Assembly: GCA_023426545.1 (NCBI GenBank)
Contig: JAFAAN010000109.1
Coordinates: 1 to 43,795 of the forward strand
DNA: 43,795 bases
Origin: Pseudomonadota bacterium
GTDB lineage: Bacteria; Myxococcota; Myxococcia; Myxococcales; Myxococcaceae
Direction of reading: 5' to 3'
Position 1 is the stretch's first letter, and each line of letters starts with the position of its first letter. Positions 25,023-33,472 of this stretch are shown here, piece after piece. Under the pieces are notes generated by a model, which worked only from the letters and a program-made list of their open reading frames with translations, was not told the DNA's origin and made no database searches. Made by a program: the position numbers and the translations under genes.

Positions 25023-26319
25023 CCTCGGCGGGGAGGCTGGCCAGCAGCTCGCGGGCCTTCTCCACCTTGACGTGTCCAGCCTTCACGAGCAGGTTGGCGA
25101 TCTTCTCCACCCAGTCGCCGCGCGCGCCCGCCGTCACCGCCACGCACCGCGCGTGCAGGGCCATGTGGCCCTTCTGGATGCCCACGCTGCCCAGCGCCCG
25201 GAGCGCCGCGAAGTTCTGCGCCAGCCCCACCGCCGCGAACACCATGGACAGCTCGCGCACGCTGTCGGTCTGCATCAGCTTGAGCGCCATCTGCACGCCG
25301 GGGTGGACCTTGATGGGCCCGCCCACCGTGCCCAGCGCCATGGGCAGCTCGATGCGGCCCACCAGGTGCCCCTCTTCCAGGTACCAGGTGGACAGCGGCC
25401 GGTACTGACCGTTGCGGCAGGCGAACGCATGCGCGCCCGCTTCGATGGCGCGCCAGTCCTGACCGGTGGCGATGGCCACCGCGTCGATGCCGTTCATCAC
25501 GCCCTTGTTGTGCGTGGCCGCGCGGTACGGGTCCGCCTCGGCGAAGCGGCTGGCCTGGGCGATGCCCTCGGCAATCGCCTCACCCGGCATCTCGAAGTCC
25601 GCCAGCAGCGGCACCGGGATGCGGCACATGGCGCGCGCCAGCCGGCGGTCCGCCAGGTTGGAGAGGATGCGCAGGTACACCTTGCCGCCGGTAATCTGCT
25701 CGATGAGCGGCGCCACGCCCTCCGCCATGGTGTTGATGAGGTTGGCCCCCATCGCCTCCTGGGCGTCGATGATGAGGTGGACGATGAGCAGCGGCTCGCC
25801 GCGCGGGCCCTCCGGGGCCGGCAGCACGCGCACCTCGACGTCCTTCGCCCCGCCGCCGCGCGCCACCATCGACGGGTGGAAGCTGTTGGCCAGCGCGAGG
25901 AGCTGCTCCTTGTGCGCCAGGATGCGCTCGGTGGCCAGGGTGGGGTCGCCGTAGCGCGACACCTGCACCTGACCAATCATCAGCGACGGATCCGCCTCAC
26001 CGATGAAGCCGCCCGCCTCGCGCACGATCTTCGCCGCGAAGGACACCGCCGCCACCACGGAGGGCTCCTCCACCGCCATGGGCACCAGGTAGTCGCGCCC
26101 GTTGACCTGGAGGTTGAGCCCCAGGCCCAGCGGCAGGGAGAAGGTCCCCACCGCGTTCTCGATCATCTGGTTCGCCAGGACGGGCTGGAGCGCCTCCGAG
26201 CCAAACAGTTGCTGAAGGTCCTCGGGCGTCAGCCGGAACATCCGGGAGAGGTGCGCGTGGCGCTCCTCCATTGGCAGCTTGTGGAACCCGGGGAGCCGGG
26301 ACGTCACGGTGTCAGACAT
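24991..26319 (-). CDS. mvaA: Hydroxymethylglutaryl-CoA reductase, class II
   Basis: The 442-residue class II enzyme has no membrane anchor. Signatures include MIENAVGTFSLPLGLGLNL, IDAQEAMGANLINTM for the dinucleotide-binding region, THNKGVMNGIDAVAIATGQDWRA for the active-site lysine loop, and GTVGGPIKVHP. The C-terminal flap carries GHMALHARCVA, with the catalytic His. It reduces HMG-CoA to mevalonate. ATG 26319 has a strong GGAAGGA site; an upstream ATG at 26349 lacks one. It is the second gene of the operon, 33 bases after the IPP isomerase. Confidence 0.94.
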   Translation of the reverse strand: MSDTVTSRLPGFHKLPMEERHAHLSRMFRLTPEDLQQLFGSEALQPVLANQMIENAVGTFSLPLGLGLNLQVNGRDYLVPMAVEEPSVVAAVSFAAKIVREAGGFIGEADPSLMIGQVQVSRYGDPTLATERILAHKEQLLALANSFHPSMVARGGGAKDVEVRVLPAPEGPRGEPLLIVHLIIDAQEAMGANLINTMAEGVAPLIEQITGGKVYLRILSNLADRRLARAMCRIPVPLLADFEMPGEAIAEGIAQASRFAEADPYRAATHNKGVMNGIDAVAIATGQDWRAIEAGAHAFACRNGQYRPLSTWYLEEGHLVGRIELPMALGTVGGPIKVHPGVQMALKLMQTDSVRELSMVFAAVGLAQNFAALRALGSVGIQKGHMALHARCVAVTAGARGDWVEKIANLLVKAGHVKVEKARELLASLPAEDAAAATGTNV

Positions 26320-26352
26320 GTTCTTCCTTCCAAACGTCGGCGTGGCCACCCT

Positions 26353-27411
26353 CTACAGCGCCGCCAACCAGTCCTTCAACTCTCCGGTGACCACCCGGGG
26401 CCGCTGTCTCAGTTCAGCGCAGCTTCTGCTTCCGGTCAGGATGAGCGCCTTCCGCAGCCCGCCCAGGATGACTTCCAGCGCCGCCTCCGCCCCGGGGAGG
26501 CCGCCCGCCTGCTGCGCGCGGAACAGCGGCAGCGCCATGCCGGCCAGGTCCGCGCCCAGCGCCAGCACCTTGGCGGCATCCAGCCCCGTGCGAAGCCCAC
26601 CGCTGGCCACCAGGCGCAGGTCGGCGCCCACGGCCCGCCGCACGCTCGCCAGGGCCGCCGCGGTGGGGATGCCCCAGGCGCTGAACTCGGCGCCCAGCTG
26701 CGCCTGCGCGCCCGACGCGCGCAGCTGCTCCACGCGCACCCAGGACGTCCCGCCCAGGCCGGAGACGTCGATGTTCCGCACGCCCAGGTCCGCCAGCCGC
26801 CGGGCGACCTCCGGGCCAATGCCGCACCCCGTCTCCTTCACGAGCAGCCGGTCGCCAAAGGCGCGCACCAGCAGTTCCACCACGCGGTAGCCGCCCCGGA
26901 AGTCGCGGTCACCCTCCGGCTGCGTGAGCTCCTGGCCGGCGTTGAGGTGCAGGGCCAGCCCGTCCGCGCCGATGCCGTCCACGAGCCGGCGCGTGCCATC
27001 GACGCCCAACTGGATGGCCTGGAACATGCCGATGTTGCCCAGCAGCGCCACCGTGGGCGCCACCTGCCGCACCTGGAACGAGGCGGTCCGCGACGCGTCC
27101 TCCGACATGGCGCGCTGGCTGCCGACGCCGAAGGCCAGGCCGTGCGCCTCCGCGAGCTGCGCCAGGTCGCGGTTCACCGCGCCCGCGCGCTCGGTGCCTC
27201 CCGTCATCCCGGTGACGAGCAGCGGGTAGCGGAGCTGCTTGCCCAGGAACGGCGTGGACAGGTCCACGTCGTCGGCCGCCATCTCCGGCATCGCGCAGTG
27301 GACCAGCTTCACGCATTCGAGCAGCGTGCTGTTCCCCGTGGGCTCGACATCACCCGTGGCGCAAAGGTCGAGATGTGCATCCTTGCGTCTGGCTGTGAGG
27401 TCGTCGCCCAT
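26353..27411 (-). CDS. fni: Type 2 isopentenyl-diphosphate delta-isomerase (FMN-dependent)
   Basis: The 352-residue TIM-barrel flavoenzyme interconverts IPP and DMAPP, the final step of the pathway. Landmarks are RRKDAHLDLC at the N-terminus, LLVTGMTGGTERAGAVNRDLAQLA, GVGSQRAM, LHLNAGQELTQPEGDRDF, VKETGCGIGPEVARRL, IDVSGLGGTSW, VASGGLRTGLDAAKVLALGA and the phosphate/flavin-binding end. It is the first gene of a five-gene operon (fni-mvaA-mvk-mvaD-pmk). ATG 27411 is chosen by the RKxxH start pattern; the upstream extension is Arg/Pro-rich. Confidence 0.93.
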   Translation of the reverse strand: MGDDLTARRKDAHLDLCATGDVEPTGNSTLLECVKLVHCAMPEMAADDVDLSTPFLGKQLRYPLLVTGMTGGTERAGAVNRDLAQLAEAHGLAFGVGSQRAMSEDASRTASFQVRQVAPTVALLGNIGMFQAIQLGVDGTRRLVDGIGADGLALHLNAGQELTQPEGDRDFRGGYRVVELLVRAFGDRLLVKETGCGIGPEVARRLADLGVRNIDVSGLGGTSWVRVEQLRASGAQAQLGAEFSAWGIPTAAALASVRRAVGADLRLVASGGLRTGLDAAKVLALGADLAGMALPLFRAQQAGGLPGAEAALEVILGGLRKALILTGSRSCAELRQRPRVVTGELKDWLAAL

Positions 27412-27545
27412 CTCGCTGGATTCCGGTCTGCCCCCATGTTGCCGAGGCCTGTAAGTGCCTGAATGACCGGAGTTTCCTAGCAAGTGCCATGGTCGAGGCG
27501 CAAGCCCAAGGGCCCGAGCGGCCACGCTCGCCGTGCGAGTGGACG

Positions 27546-27983
27546 ATGCCACCTTTTGAGCGGTATGAGCCTCGCGTGAGCGCCCCTCCGACCCACGTGG
27601 TTGTCTTCCTCCACAGCGGTGACTACGACCGCGTGCACCAGGGGCTGTCCATCGCCGCCGCAGCCGTGGCGTCAGGCCGAAGGGCGGAGGTGTACCTCTT
27701 CTGGTGGGCACTGGAGCGCTTCCTCGACGGGGCGCTCGACGAACCAGACTTCATGGGTCGCGATGACGTCACGGACCGCTTCGAATCACGCGGCATGCCC
27801 ACGTTGCGCGCGTTGCTCGCACACCTGACCGACTCCGGGCTCCTCACGCTCGCCGGGTGTACGGGTTCGCTCGGCGCCCTGGGCGCCGAGGCACGGGCGG
27901 ACACGAGCGTCATCCCCCTGTGGCTGGGCTGGAGCGCCATCCTCCAGCGGACCGCGGGCGTCACGGACCGCTTCTACCTCTGA
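27546..27983 (+). CDS. DsrE/DsrF-like small protein
   Basis: The protein has about 145 residues and the alpha/beta pattern of the DsrE/DsrF/YchN family. A strand-loop opening (THVVVFLHSGDYDRVHQGLSIA) is followed by AAAVASGRRAEVYLFWWALERFL, then GLLTLAGCTGSLGALG with the single family-type Cys. Such proteins bind or relay sulfur or act in redox biology; the specific role is not evident. The start could be ATG 27546 or GTG 27576, neither with a good ribosome site. It is divergent from the mevalonate operon, with about 134 bases between them. Confidence 0.7.
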   Translation: MPPFERYEPRVSAPPTHVVVFLHSGDYDRVHQGLSIAAAAVASGRRAEVYLFWWALERFLDGALDEPDFMGRDDVTDRFESRGMPTLRALLAHLTDSGLLTLAGCTGSLGALGAEARADTSVIPLWLGWSAILQRTAGVTDRFYL

Positions 27984-28019
27984 GGCGAAGCGGCCTGCGC
28001 CCGCGGCGCCGTCCACGCG

Positions 28020-30431
28020 TCACATGGACAGCTTGAAGCCCAGGATGAAGGTGCGAGGCGCGTTGGGCCGCGCTCCGTAGGGACGGCGCGACACGATGAC
28101 CTGCTCATCCAGGATGTTGCGCGCGCTCAGGTACAGCTGCCCCCAGCGGGAGAAGTTCCAGTTCGCGTTGACGTCGAACGTCAGCAACGCGCCCGTCAGC
28201 TCGCCCGGCGGCGCCTCGCCCTGCCCCGCCTGCTCGCGCATGGTGTCCACGTAGAAGGCGCTCAGGGCCAGGCCGCCAAAGGCCGTCTCCACGCCCGCGG
28301 TGGCGTAGAGCTGGTGCCTCGGCACATAGGGCAGCTCGTCGCCCGCGCGCACGTTGCCGAACTGCGGGTCCGCCGAGTGGAAGTCCTCGCGCAGCCGCGT
28401 GCGCGTGAAGGTGTACGACAGCGAGACGGGGAACGTCACTCCGCCGCCCGGACGGAAGGTCTTCTCGCCGAAGACCTCCACGCCATAGATGTACGCCTTG
28501 CCCGCGTCCGTCTGCCGGTCGAGGTTCTCGTTGAGGCAGCCGCTGGAGAACGTGCAGATGTCGGTGAGGTTCGAGTAGTCGTTGAAGAAGCCCACCACCT
28601 CGAGGCGCTCTCCGCGGCGCGTCCACCGGGCGCCGGCCTCGTAGTTGATGCTCTTCTCTGGCAGCACCGCGTCCGGCTGGCCGGGCGCCGGCGGTGAAAA
28701 GCCGCGGTAGGCGCCCGCGAACAGGCCCAGCTCCCGCGTCAGCGCACCGTAGACGCCCATGCCCGGCATGAGGACCTCGAGCGCGCCGCGAGACTCGGTG
28801 TCCGTCAGCCGGTCCATGGAGTGCGAGCGGATGAGCTCCAGCCTGACGCCGGGCGTCAGCACCAGCGGCCCCCAGGCGATGGCGTCCGTGACGTGCAGGG
28901 CCACCGCGTGCGTGGAGTCCTTGTTGTTGGCCGTGGTGTAGGTGGGCTCGTTCGTCTGGACGAGCCGGCCGCCCTGCATGAGGAAGGCATCCTCCGTGTG
29001 GAGCCGGTCGATGCTGTCGAAGTGGTAGCGGGCCCCGACCTCCACGCTGTGGCTCAGCGGCCCCGTGGTGGCGCTCCAGCGCGCCACGCTCTGGATGCCC
29101 TGGGACACGAAGGTCCGGTCATTGGGGCCGATGAGCAGCGCGTCCTGGGACGAGGAGCTGTCGAGCTCACCGGTGAGCACACCGTAGTAGATGGCGTTGC
29201 GCGCGCTCGTCGGGTCCGCGAGCACGCTGGCGATGGAGGCGCCCCGGAAGCGGTTCACCTTGCGCCAGACCCGCGCCAGGTCATGGCGATAGACCGAGGT
29301 GGTCACCGCCAGGGTGCCCGCCTCCAGCACGTGGCTGAGCACGGCCTGCGTGCGGTGCCACCTCATGTGGTCCAGGGCGCTGGCCACGTAGCGCCGCAGC
29401 GGCCGCGCCTCGAAATCCGCATCGCTCAGGCCGAGGTAGGTCTCGTTCGAGTCCTCGTCGGAGTAGCCGAGCTTGAGCTGGAGCGTCTGGCGGACCGGGC
29501 CCTCGGGGACGAGCAGGTAACGGCCCTTCGCCATCCACTCGTTTCGGGTGAAGCCGGTGTTGCCGCCCACCGTGTCCAGCTCCTTGAAGCCGTCACTGCG
29601 CAGGTGCACGCCCTCCAGCAGGAAGCCCGCGCGCTCGGTGCTCGCGCCGAACGCACCATGGGCCTTGCCGTAGAGGTAGCCGCCGCCGGCCACGTCCAGC
29701 CAGATGGACTCGGCCGCCGGGATGTCCCGGGTGATGAACTCCACGGAGCCGCCCACCGTCTGCGGCCCCTGCTGGATGGCCGAGGGGCCCTTGAGCACGC
29801 GGATGCTCTGCATGCGCGTGGCCAGGGGGAAGTAGTAGGCCGCGGGCGCGGAGTACGGCGCGGGGCCGAAGAGGACACCGTCCTCCAGCAGCGTCACCTT
29901 CTTGCTGCGGTCCGGGTTGACGCCGCGGAGGCCCACGTTCGGGCGCAGGCCGAAGCCGTCCTCGCCCCGGGCGTATACCCCGGGCACCGTCTGGAGGATG
30001 GCGGCCGGGTCGTCCCGCTCGAAGCGCTCCAGCTGCGAGGGCTTCAGCACGTGGATGGAGCCGCTCGTGCGCGCCTCCGACGTGCCCACCACCACGCTCT
30101 CGAACTTCTTCTCGACGGCCGCCGGGGAGGGCTCCAGCACGAGCGGCGCACCCGCGGGGGCCTCGGTGGCCAGCGGCGCGTCGCCCACGGGCTCCCCGTC
30201 AGGCTCCGAGGGCTCCTGGACTCCCGCGGCGGTCTCTGGCGTCTGCTCCGAAGGGGGCTGGCTCTCCTCCGCCCCCTGCTGGGCCGGCGGGGGGAGGTCG
30301 ACCGTGTCCGGCACCTGAGACGGCTCGGGGGCCGCGACGGCCTCCTGTGTCTGGGCTGGCTCGGACTGCGCCGCGGCCGGGGATGCCCATGCCAGCAAGA
30401 GCGCCGGAAGTGTCCAGCTCCGCGCCCGCAT
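28020..30431 (-). CDS. FecA-like TonB-dependent outer membrane receptor
   Basis: The 803-residue receptor has a signal peptide (MRARSWTLPALLLAWASPAAAQ). An unusual Pro/Glu/Ala-rich linker of about 80 residues follows, then a TonB-box-like FESVVVGTSEA and the plug domain (IHVLKPSQLERFERDDP, VPGVYARGEDGFG, NVGLRGVNPDRSKKVTLLED and GPAPYSAPAAYYFP, the last two close to FecA). A ~22-strand barrel ends FILGFKLSM. The likely cargo is ferric citrate or a similar ferric chelate. ATG 30431 is chosen because the signal peptide starts there. It is downstream of the delta-60 lipoprotein and beside Fur-box-like sites, consistent with iron uptake. Confidence 0.92.
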   Translation of the reverse strand: MRARSWTLPALLLAWASPAAAQSEPAQTQEAVAAPEPSQVPDTVDLPPPAQQGAEESQPPSEQTPETAAGVQEPSEPDGEPVGDAPLATEAPAGAPLVLEPSPAAVEKKFESVVVGTSEARTSGSIHVLKPSQLERFERDDPAAILQTVPGVYARGEDGFGLRPNVGLRGVNPDRSKKVTLLEDGVLFGPAPYSAPAAYYFPLATRMQSIRVLKGPSAIQQGPQTVGGSVEFITRDIPAAESIWLDVAGGGYLYGKAHGAFGASTERAGFLLEGVHLRSDGFKELDTVGGNTGFTRNEWMAKGRYLLVPEGPVRQTLQLKLGYSDEDSNETYLGLSDADFEARPLRRYVASALDHMRWHRTQAVLSHVLEAGTLAVTTSVYRHDLARVWRKVNRFRGASIASVLADPTSARNAIYYGVLTGELDSSSSQDALLIGPNDRTFVSQGIQSVARWSATTGPLSHSVEVGARYHFDSIDRLHTEDAFLMQGGRLVQTNEPTYTTANNKDSTHAVALHVTDAIAWGPLVLTPGVRLELIRSHSMDRLTDTESRGALEVLMPGMGVYGALTRELGLFAGAYRGFSPPAPGQPDAVLPEKSINYEAGARWTRRGERLEVVGFFNDYSNLTDICTFSSGCLNENLDRQTDAGKAYIYGVEVFGEKTFRPGGGVTFPVSLSYTFTRTRLREDFHSADPQFGNVRAGDELPYVPRHQLYATAGVETAFGGLALSAFYVDTMREQAGQGEAPPGELTGALLTFDVNANWNFSRWGQLYLSARNILDEQVIVSRRPYGARPNAPRTFILGFKLSM

Positions 30432-30507
30432 CAACTCGTGCTCGAACAGTGCCATCTGAAGCGTATCGACCTTGTCTCGACAGGGATGTCCGACGACTCG
30501 AGAACAC

Positions 30508-30567
30508 CAGAAGCCGGGGTGGAGCGCCGCCCGCGCGCGGCCCTCCCCTCCCCGGCTCCGGCTTCTG
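30508..30567. repeat. Inverted repeat between the delta-60 lipoprotein and receptor genes
   Basis: CAGAAGCCGG (30508-30517) and CCGGCTTCTG (30558-30567) form a perfect 10-bp stem around a 40-base GC-rich loop that can fold further. It occupies most of the 150-base gap between the two minus-strand genes. It may attenuate transcription into the receptor gene or stabilise a processed 3' end. Confidence 0.45.
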
Positions 30568-30581
30568 AACGACTGCCGCTG

Positions 30582-32045
30582 CTACCGCTTCTCGATGGGA
30601 CCCGCCACCACGATCTTTCCATCCGACTGGATGGCGATGCCGCGAGCGGTCTCCTCGGTCTCCGCCGTCACGACGTTGAGCGTCGCGATGCCGCCGGTGC
30701 CGAAGGACGTATCCAGGTTGCCCGCCGTGGTGAAGCGCGCCACCACCATCCGGTTGTCGCCGGCCTCGGTCACGAAGCCCGCCGCGTAGATGCGGTTGGA
30801 CGCGTCGAAGGTGACGGCCCAGAAGCGGTCGTTCTCCGTGGTGGAGATGGGCGTGGCCTTGTGCATCTCCAGGCCCGTGTCACCCGTCGGGATGACCAGC
30901 AGGACGGCGTCGTCGTTCTGGTTGCCGCCCGCGCGGTAGCCCACCGCGGCGACCCACTTGCCGTCCGGCGAGATGGCCGCGCCGAAGAAGGCCTGGTCCG
31001 GGCGGTCGAAGTCGTACGTCCGGTAGCCTTCCGGCGCGAAGTTCGTATCCGGCTGGCCGTCCGGCGTCAGCATCAGGACGAGGGCGTCGGTGTTCTGCGC
31101 CCCCAGCGTGGCGCTGCCCACGGTGCACACGCGGTCATCGTCCAGGACGACCAGGTGACGGCCACGGTCGTTGTCACCCGCCAGGTCCAGCACCACGGAG
31201 CCGCCCGTGCCCCACGTCGGGTCCAGCTCGCCGGTCGAGGTGTAGCGGAAGGAGACCAGGTCCACCGCGCCCGTGGACGCGGCGCGGCCATAGCCCGTCG
31301 TCACGTAGCTGCCATTGGACTGCAGCCCCACGGCGTAGGCCTCGGCCATGCCCCACTCGGGGTTGGCTTCGCTCTGGCCCTGGAACGGCGCGGAGGTGAC
31401 GACCCCCTTCCAGCCGAAGTTCTCGTCCGCCTTGCCGTCGTCATTCAGGCGCTGCAGCACGATGCGGTTGGAGGACTGCGACCCCACCCCCGTGGGCATG
31501 GGCGTGTAGCCCGACGCCACGATCTTGCCGTCCGGCTGGATGAGGCCGTTGCGCATGCCGTCATTCAGGTTGGACACGTTGAGGATGCTGAAGCCGTTGG
31601 GCGTCACGCCCGAGCCGAACGTCGTGTCCAGCGCGCCCGCCGCGGTGAGCCGGGCCACCACGCGGTCGGTGTCCGTGCGCGCGCCGTCTCCGCGCTTGCT
31701 GCCGAACAGGACGATGCGGTCGGAGGCGTCCACCTTCACGTCCCACAAGGAGTCACGTGTGCCATCGCGGCCCGCGCCGAAGTCCACGTGCGTGATGCCA
31801 GCCGCTCCAAACGTGGTGTCGAGCGTACCATCCGCGTTGAACCGGACCACCGCGATGTCGCTGTCCGGCGCCCCCGAGCCCGCGTCGGGAGAGGGGTCCG
31901 TGCCCGCGTCCGTACCGGCGTCCGTGTCGGTGCCGGCATCGGGGGTGGGCTTGTCGTCATCGCCACAGCCCGTCAGGCACGCCAACGTGAGCGCCAGGGC
32001 GGCACCACGCACCAGGAAGCTGCGGTGCTTCACCGTCTTCAACAT
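30582..32045 (-). CDS. Delta-60-repeat lipoprotein
   Basis: The 487-residue secreted lipoprotein has a lipobox LTGC (Cys27) after a hydrophobic leader, followed by an Asp/Gly/Thr/Ala-rich tether (about 30-60). Copies of the delta-60 repeat come next, such as GTLDTTFGAAG, GALDTTFGSG, GELDPTWGTGG and GNLDTSFGTGG, alternating with PDGKIVASGY-like strands. This suggests a beta-propeller at the cell surface. ATG 32045 has a GAGGAGGGGA site, and a Fur-box-like sequence lies about 40 bases upstream. It may assist the FecA-like receptor encoded next; that is inferred from position. Confidence 0.88.
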   Translation of the reverse strand: MLKTVKHRSFLVRGAALALTLACLTGCGDDDKPTPDAGTDTDAGTDAGTDPSPDAGSGAPDSDIAVVRFNADGTLDTTFGAAGITHVDFGAGRDGTRDSLWDVKVDASDRIVLFGSKRGDGARTDTDRVVARLTAAGALDTTFGSGVTPNGFSILNVSNLNDGMRNGLIQPDGKIVASGYTPMPTGVGSQSSNRIVLQRLNDDGKADENFGWKGVVTSAPFQGQSEANPEWGMAEAYAVGLQSNGSYVTTGYGRAASTGAVDLVSFRYTSTGELDPTWGTGGSVVLDLAGDNDRGRHLVVLDDDRVCTVGSATLGAQNTDALVLMLTPDGQPDTNFAPEGYRTYDFDRPDQAFFGAAISPDGKWVAAVGYRAGGNQNDDAVLLVIPTGDTGLEMHKATPISTTENDRFWAVTFDASNRIYAAGFVTEAGDNRMVVARFTTAGNLDTSFGTGGIATLNVVTAETEETARGIAIQSDGKIVVAGPIEKR

Positions 32046-32079
32046 GATGGTCTTCCCCTCCTCGGATATTCTTCGAACT

Positions 32080-32098
32080 GCAAACGATAATCGTTATC
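32080..32098. promoter_or_regulatory. Fur-box-like sequence 1
   Basis: The 19 bases ending GATAATCGTTATC (32086-32098) match the Fur consensus GATAATGATAATCATTATC at 15 of 19 positions. It lies between the divergent iron-linked genes, about 35 bases before the delta-60 lipoprotein start and about 135 bases before the imelysin start. Confidence 0.8.
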
Positions 32099-32188
32099 AG
32101 TTTCTACGTGCCGCCTCCTACTCCGGAAGCGCACGGCGGGTCAACACTCAACCTGTGGAAACCCACACGCTCTCCGGTGAAGAATCTT

Positions 32189-32207
32189 GAAGTTGATTGT
32201 CATTAAC
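32189..32207 (+). promoter_or_regulatory. Fur-box-like sequence 2
   Basis: The 19 bases starting GAAGTTGATTG and ending TCATTAAC match the Fur consensus at 13 of 19 positions, with the core TGAT and TCATTA retained. It ends 26 bases before the imelysin ATG, a position suited to iron-dependent repression of the imelysin/HTTM pair. Confidence 0.6.
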
Positions 32208-32233
32208 AACTTCGCCGTGCTAGCGAGCGCGCC

Positions 32234-33472
32234 ATGAACACCGAGTCGTCGCGCCCCCTCTCCGCCCTGCGTGCGAGCGCCTTCGCGCTCGTGGTCCCCG
32301 CCCTCCTCTCGCTGTCGGCCTGCAAGTCGGACAACCCGTCCCCTCCGGACGCGGGCACCGACACGCCCAACGACACGGTGGCCGCGACGCGCGCGGCGCT
32401 GCTGGAGTCGACGGGAGCGTGCGTGCTGCGGACGGCGCGCGAGTTCCAGACGGCGGCCACCGCGCTGGAGACCGCGGCCACAGCGCACGCGGCGACGCCG
32501 GACGCCTCCACGCGCGACGCGGCCCGAGCCGCGTACCACCAGGCCATGGACGCGTGGCAGGTGGCGGAGGTGATGCAGGTCGGTCCGGCCGCGCCCCGCG
32601 GCCTCCCAGGCGGCGCGGAGATTCGCGACAACGTCTACTCGTGGCCCCTGGTCAGCCGGTGCGCCATCGAGGAGCAGCTCGTCAGCCGCAGCTACGAGGC
32701 GGCGGGCTTCGAGAACTCACTGGTGAGCCGCCGCGGCCTGTTCGCGCTGGAGTACCTGCTCTTCTTCGAGGGCGAGGACACCGCCTGCCCCAGCACGTCC
32801 GCCATCGTGTCCCAGGGGACCTGGGCGGCGCTGTCCGCGGACGAGCGCGCCGCGCGCAAGCGGGCGTACGCCGCCGTGGTGGCGGCCGACATCCACCGCC
32901 GCGCGGAGGCGCTGGTGAACGCGTGGGCCGCGGACCAGGGCAACTTCGCCCAGACGTTGGCGACGGCCGGCTCCGGCAACCCCGTGTACCCGACGACGCA
33001 GGCGGCGCTGAACTCCGTGAGCGACGCGATGTTCTACCTGGAGCGCGACGTGAAGGACCTCAAGCTGGCGCGTCCGCTGGCGCTGCGCGACTGCGCCACG
33101 GCCACCTGCCCCGAGCACCTGGAGTCGCAGTTCGCCGCGCGCTCGAAGGCGAACATCCGGGCCAACCTGGTGGGCTACCGGCGCCTGACGGAAGGCTGCG
33201 GCGAGGGCTTCTCGGGCACGGGCTTCGATGACCTCCTGGAGGCCTCGGGCGCCGACGCGCTGGCGGCGAAGCTGCGCGAGCGCAACGCGGCGGCGGCGGC
33301 CGGCATCGAGGCGGTGCCGGGAGACGACCTGGCGCAGACGCTGGCCCAGGACAAGCCCGCCGTGCGCGCGCTGTATGAAGTGGTCAAGAACGTGACGGAC
33401 GTGCTCAAGACGGAGCTCGTCACCGTGCTGGACCTGGAGCTGCCCCAGTCCGTCGAGGGGGACAATGACTAA
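32234..33472 (+). CDS. Imelysin-like (M75 family) iron-regulated lipoprotein
   Basis: The 412-residue lipoprotein has a lipobox LSAC (Cys30) and then an all-helical imelysin-like domain. Recognisable elements are AYHQAMDAWQVAEVMQVGP, REIRD-type residues in GGAEIRDNVYSWPL, and the RRGLFALEYLLFF helix. In imelysins the last helix carries GxHxxE; here it reads GLFALE (168-173), with Phe170 in place of His and Glu173 kept. Imelysins such as IrpA are iron-regulated outer-membrane or surface lipoproteins of unclear biochemistry. It is translationally coupled to the HTTM gene (TAATG overlap), with a Fur-box-like site just upstream. Confidence 0.87.
   Translation: MNTESSRPLSALRASAFALVVPALLSLSACKSDNPSPPDAGTDTPNDTVAATRAALLESTGACVLRTAREFQTAATALETAATAHAATPDASTRDAARAAYHQAMDAWQVAEVMQVGPAAPRGLPGGAEIRDNVYSWPLVSRCAIEEQLVSRSYEAAGFENSLVSRRGLFALEYLLFFEGEDTACPSTSAIVSQGTWAALSADERAARKRAYAAVVAADIHRRAEALVNAWAADQGNFAQTLATAGSGNPVYPTTQAALNSVSDAMFYLERDVKDLKLARPLALRDCATATCPEHLESQFAARSKANIRANLVGYRRLTEGCGEGFSGTGFDDLLEASGADALAAKLRERNAAAAAGIEAVPGDDLAQTLAQDKPAVRALYEVVKNVTDVLKTELVTVLDLELPQSVEGDND

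Noticed and set aside
25072..27462. 796-codon plus-strand open frame opposite the HMG-CoA reductase and IPP isomerase genes
   Set aside because: Antisense shadow; the minus-strand genes have unambiguous family motifs.
28821..32090. 1089-codon plus-strand open frame across the receptor and lipoprotein genes
   Set aside because: Antisense to two genes with clear domains and signal peptides; translation is low-complexity.
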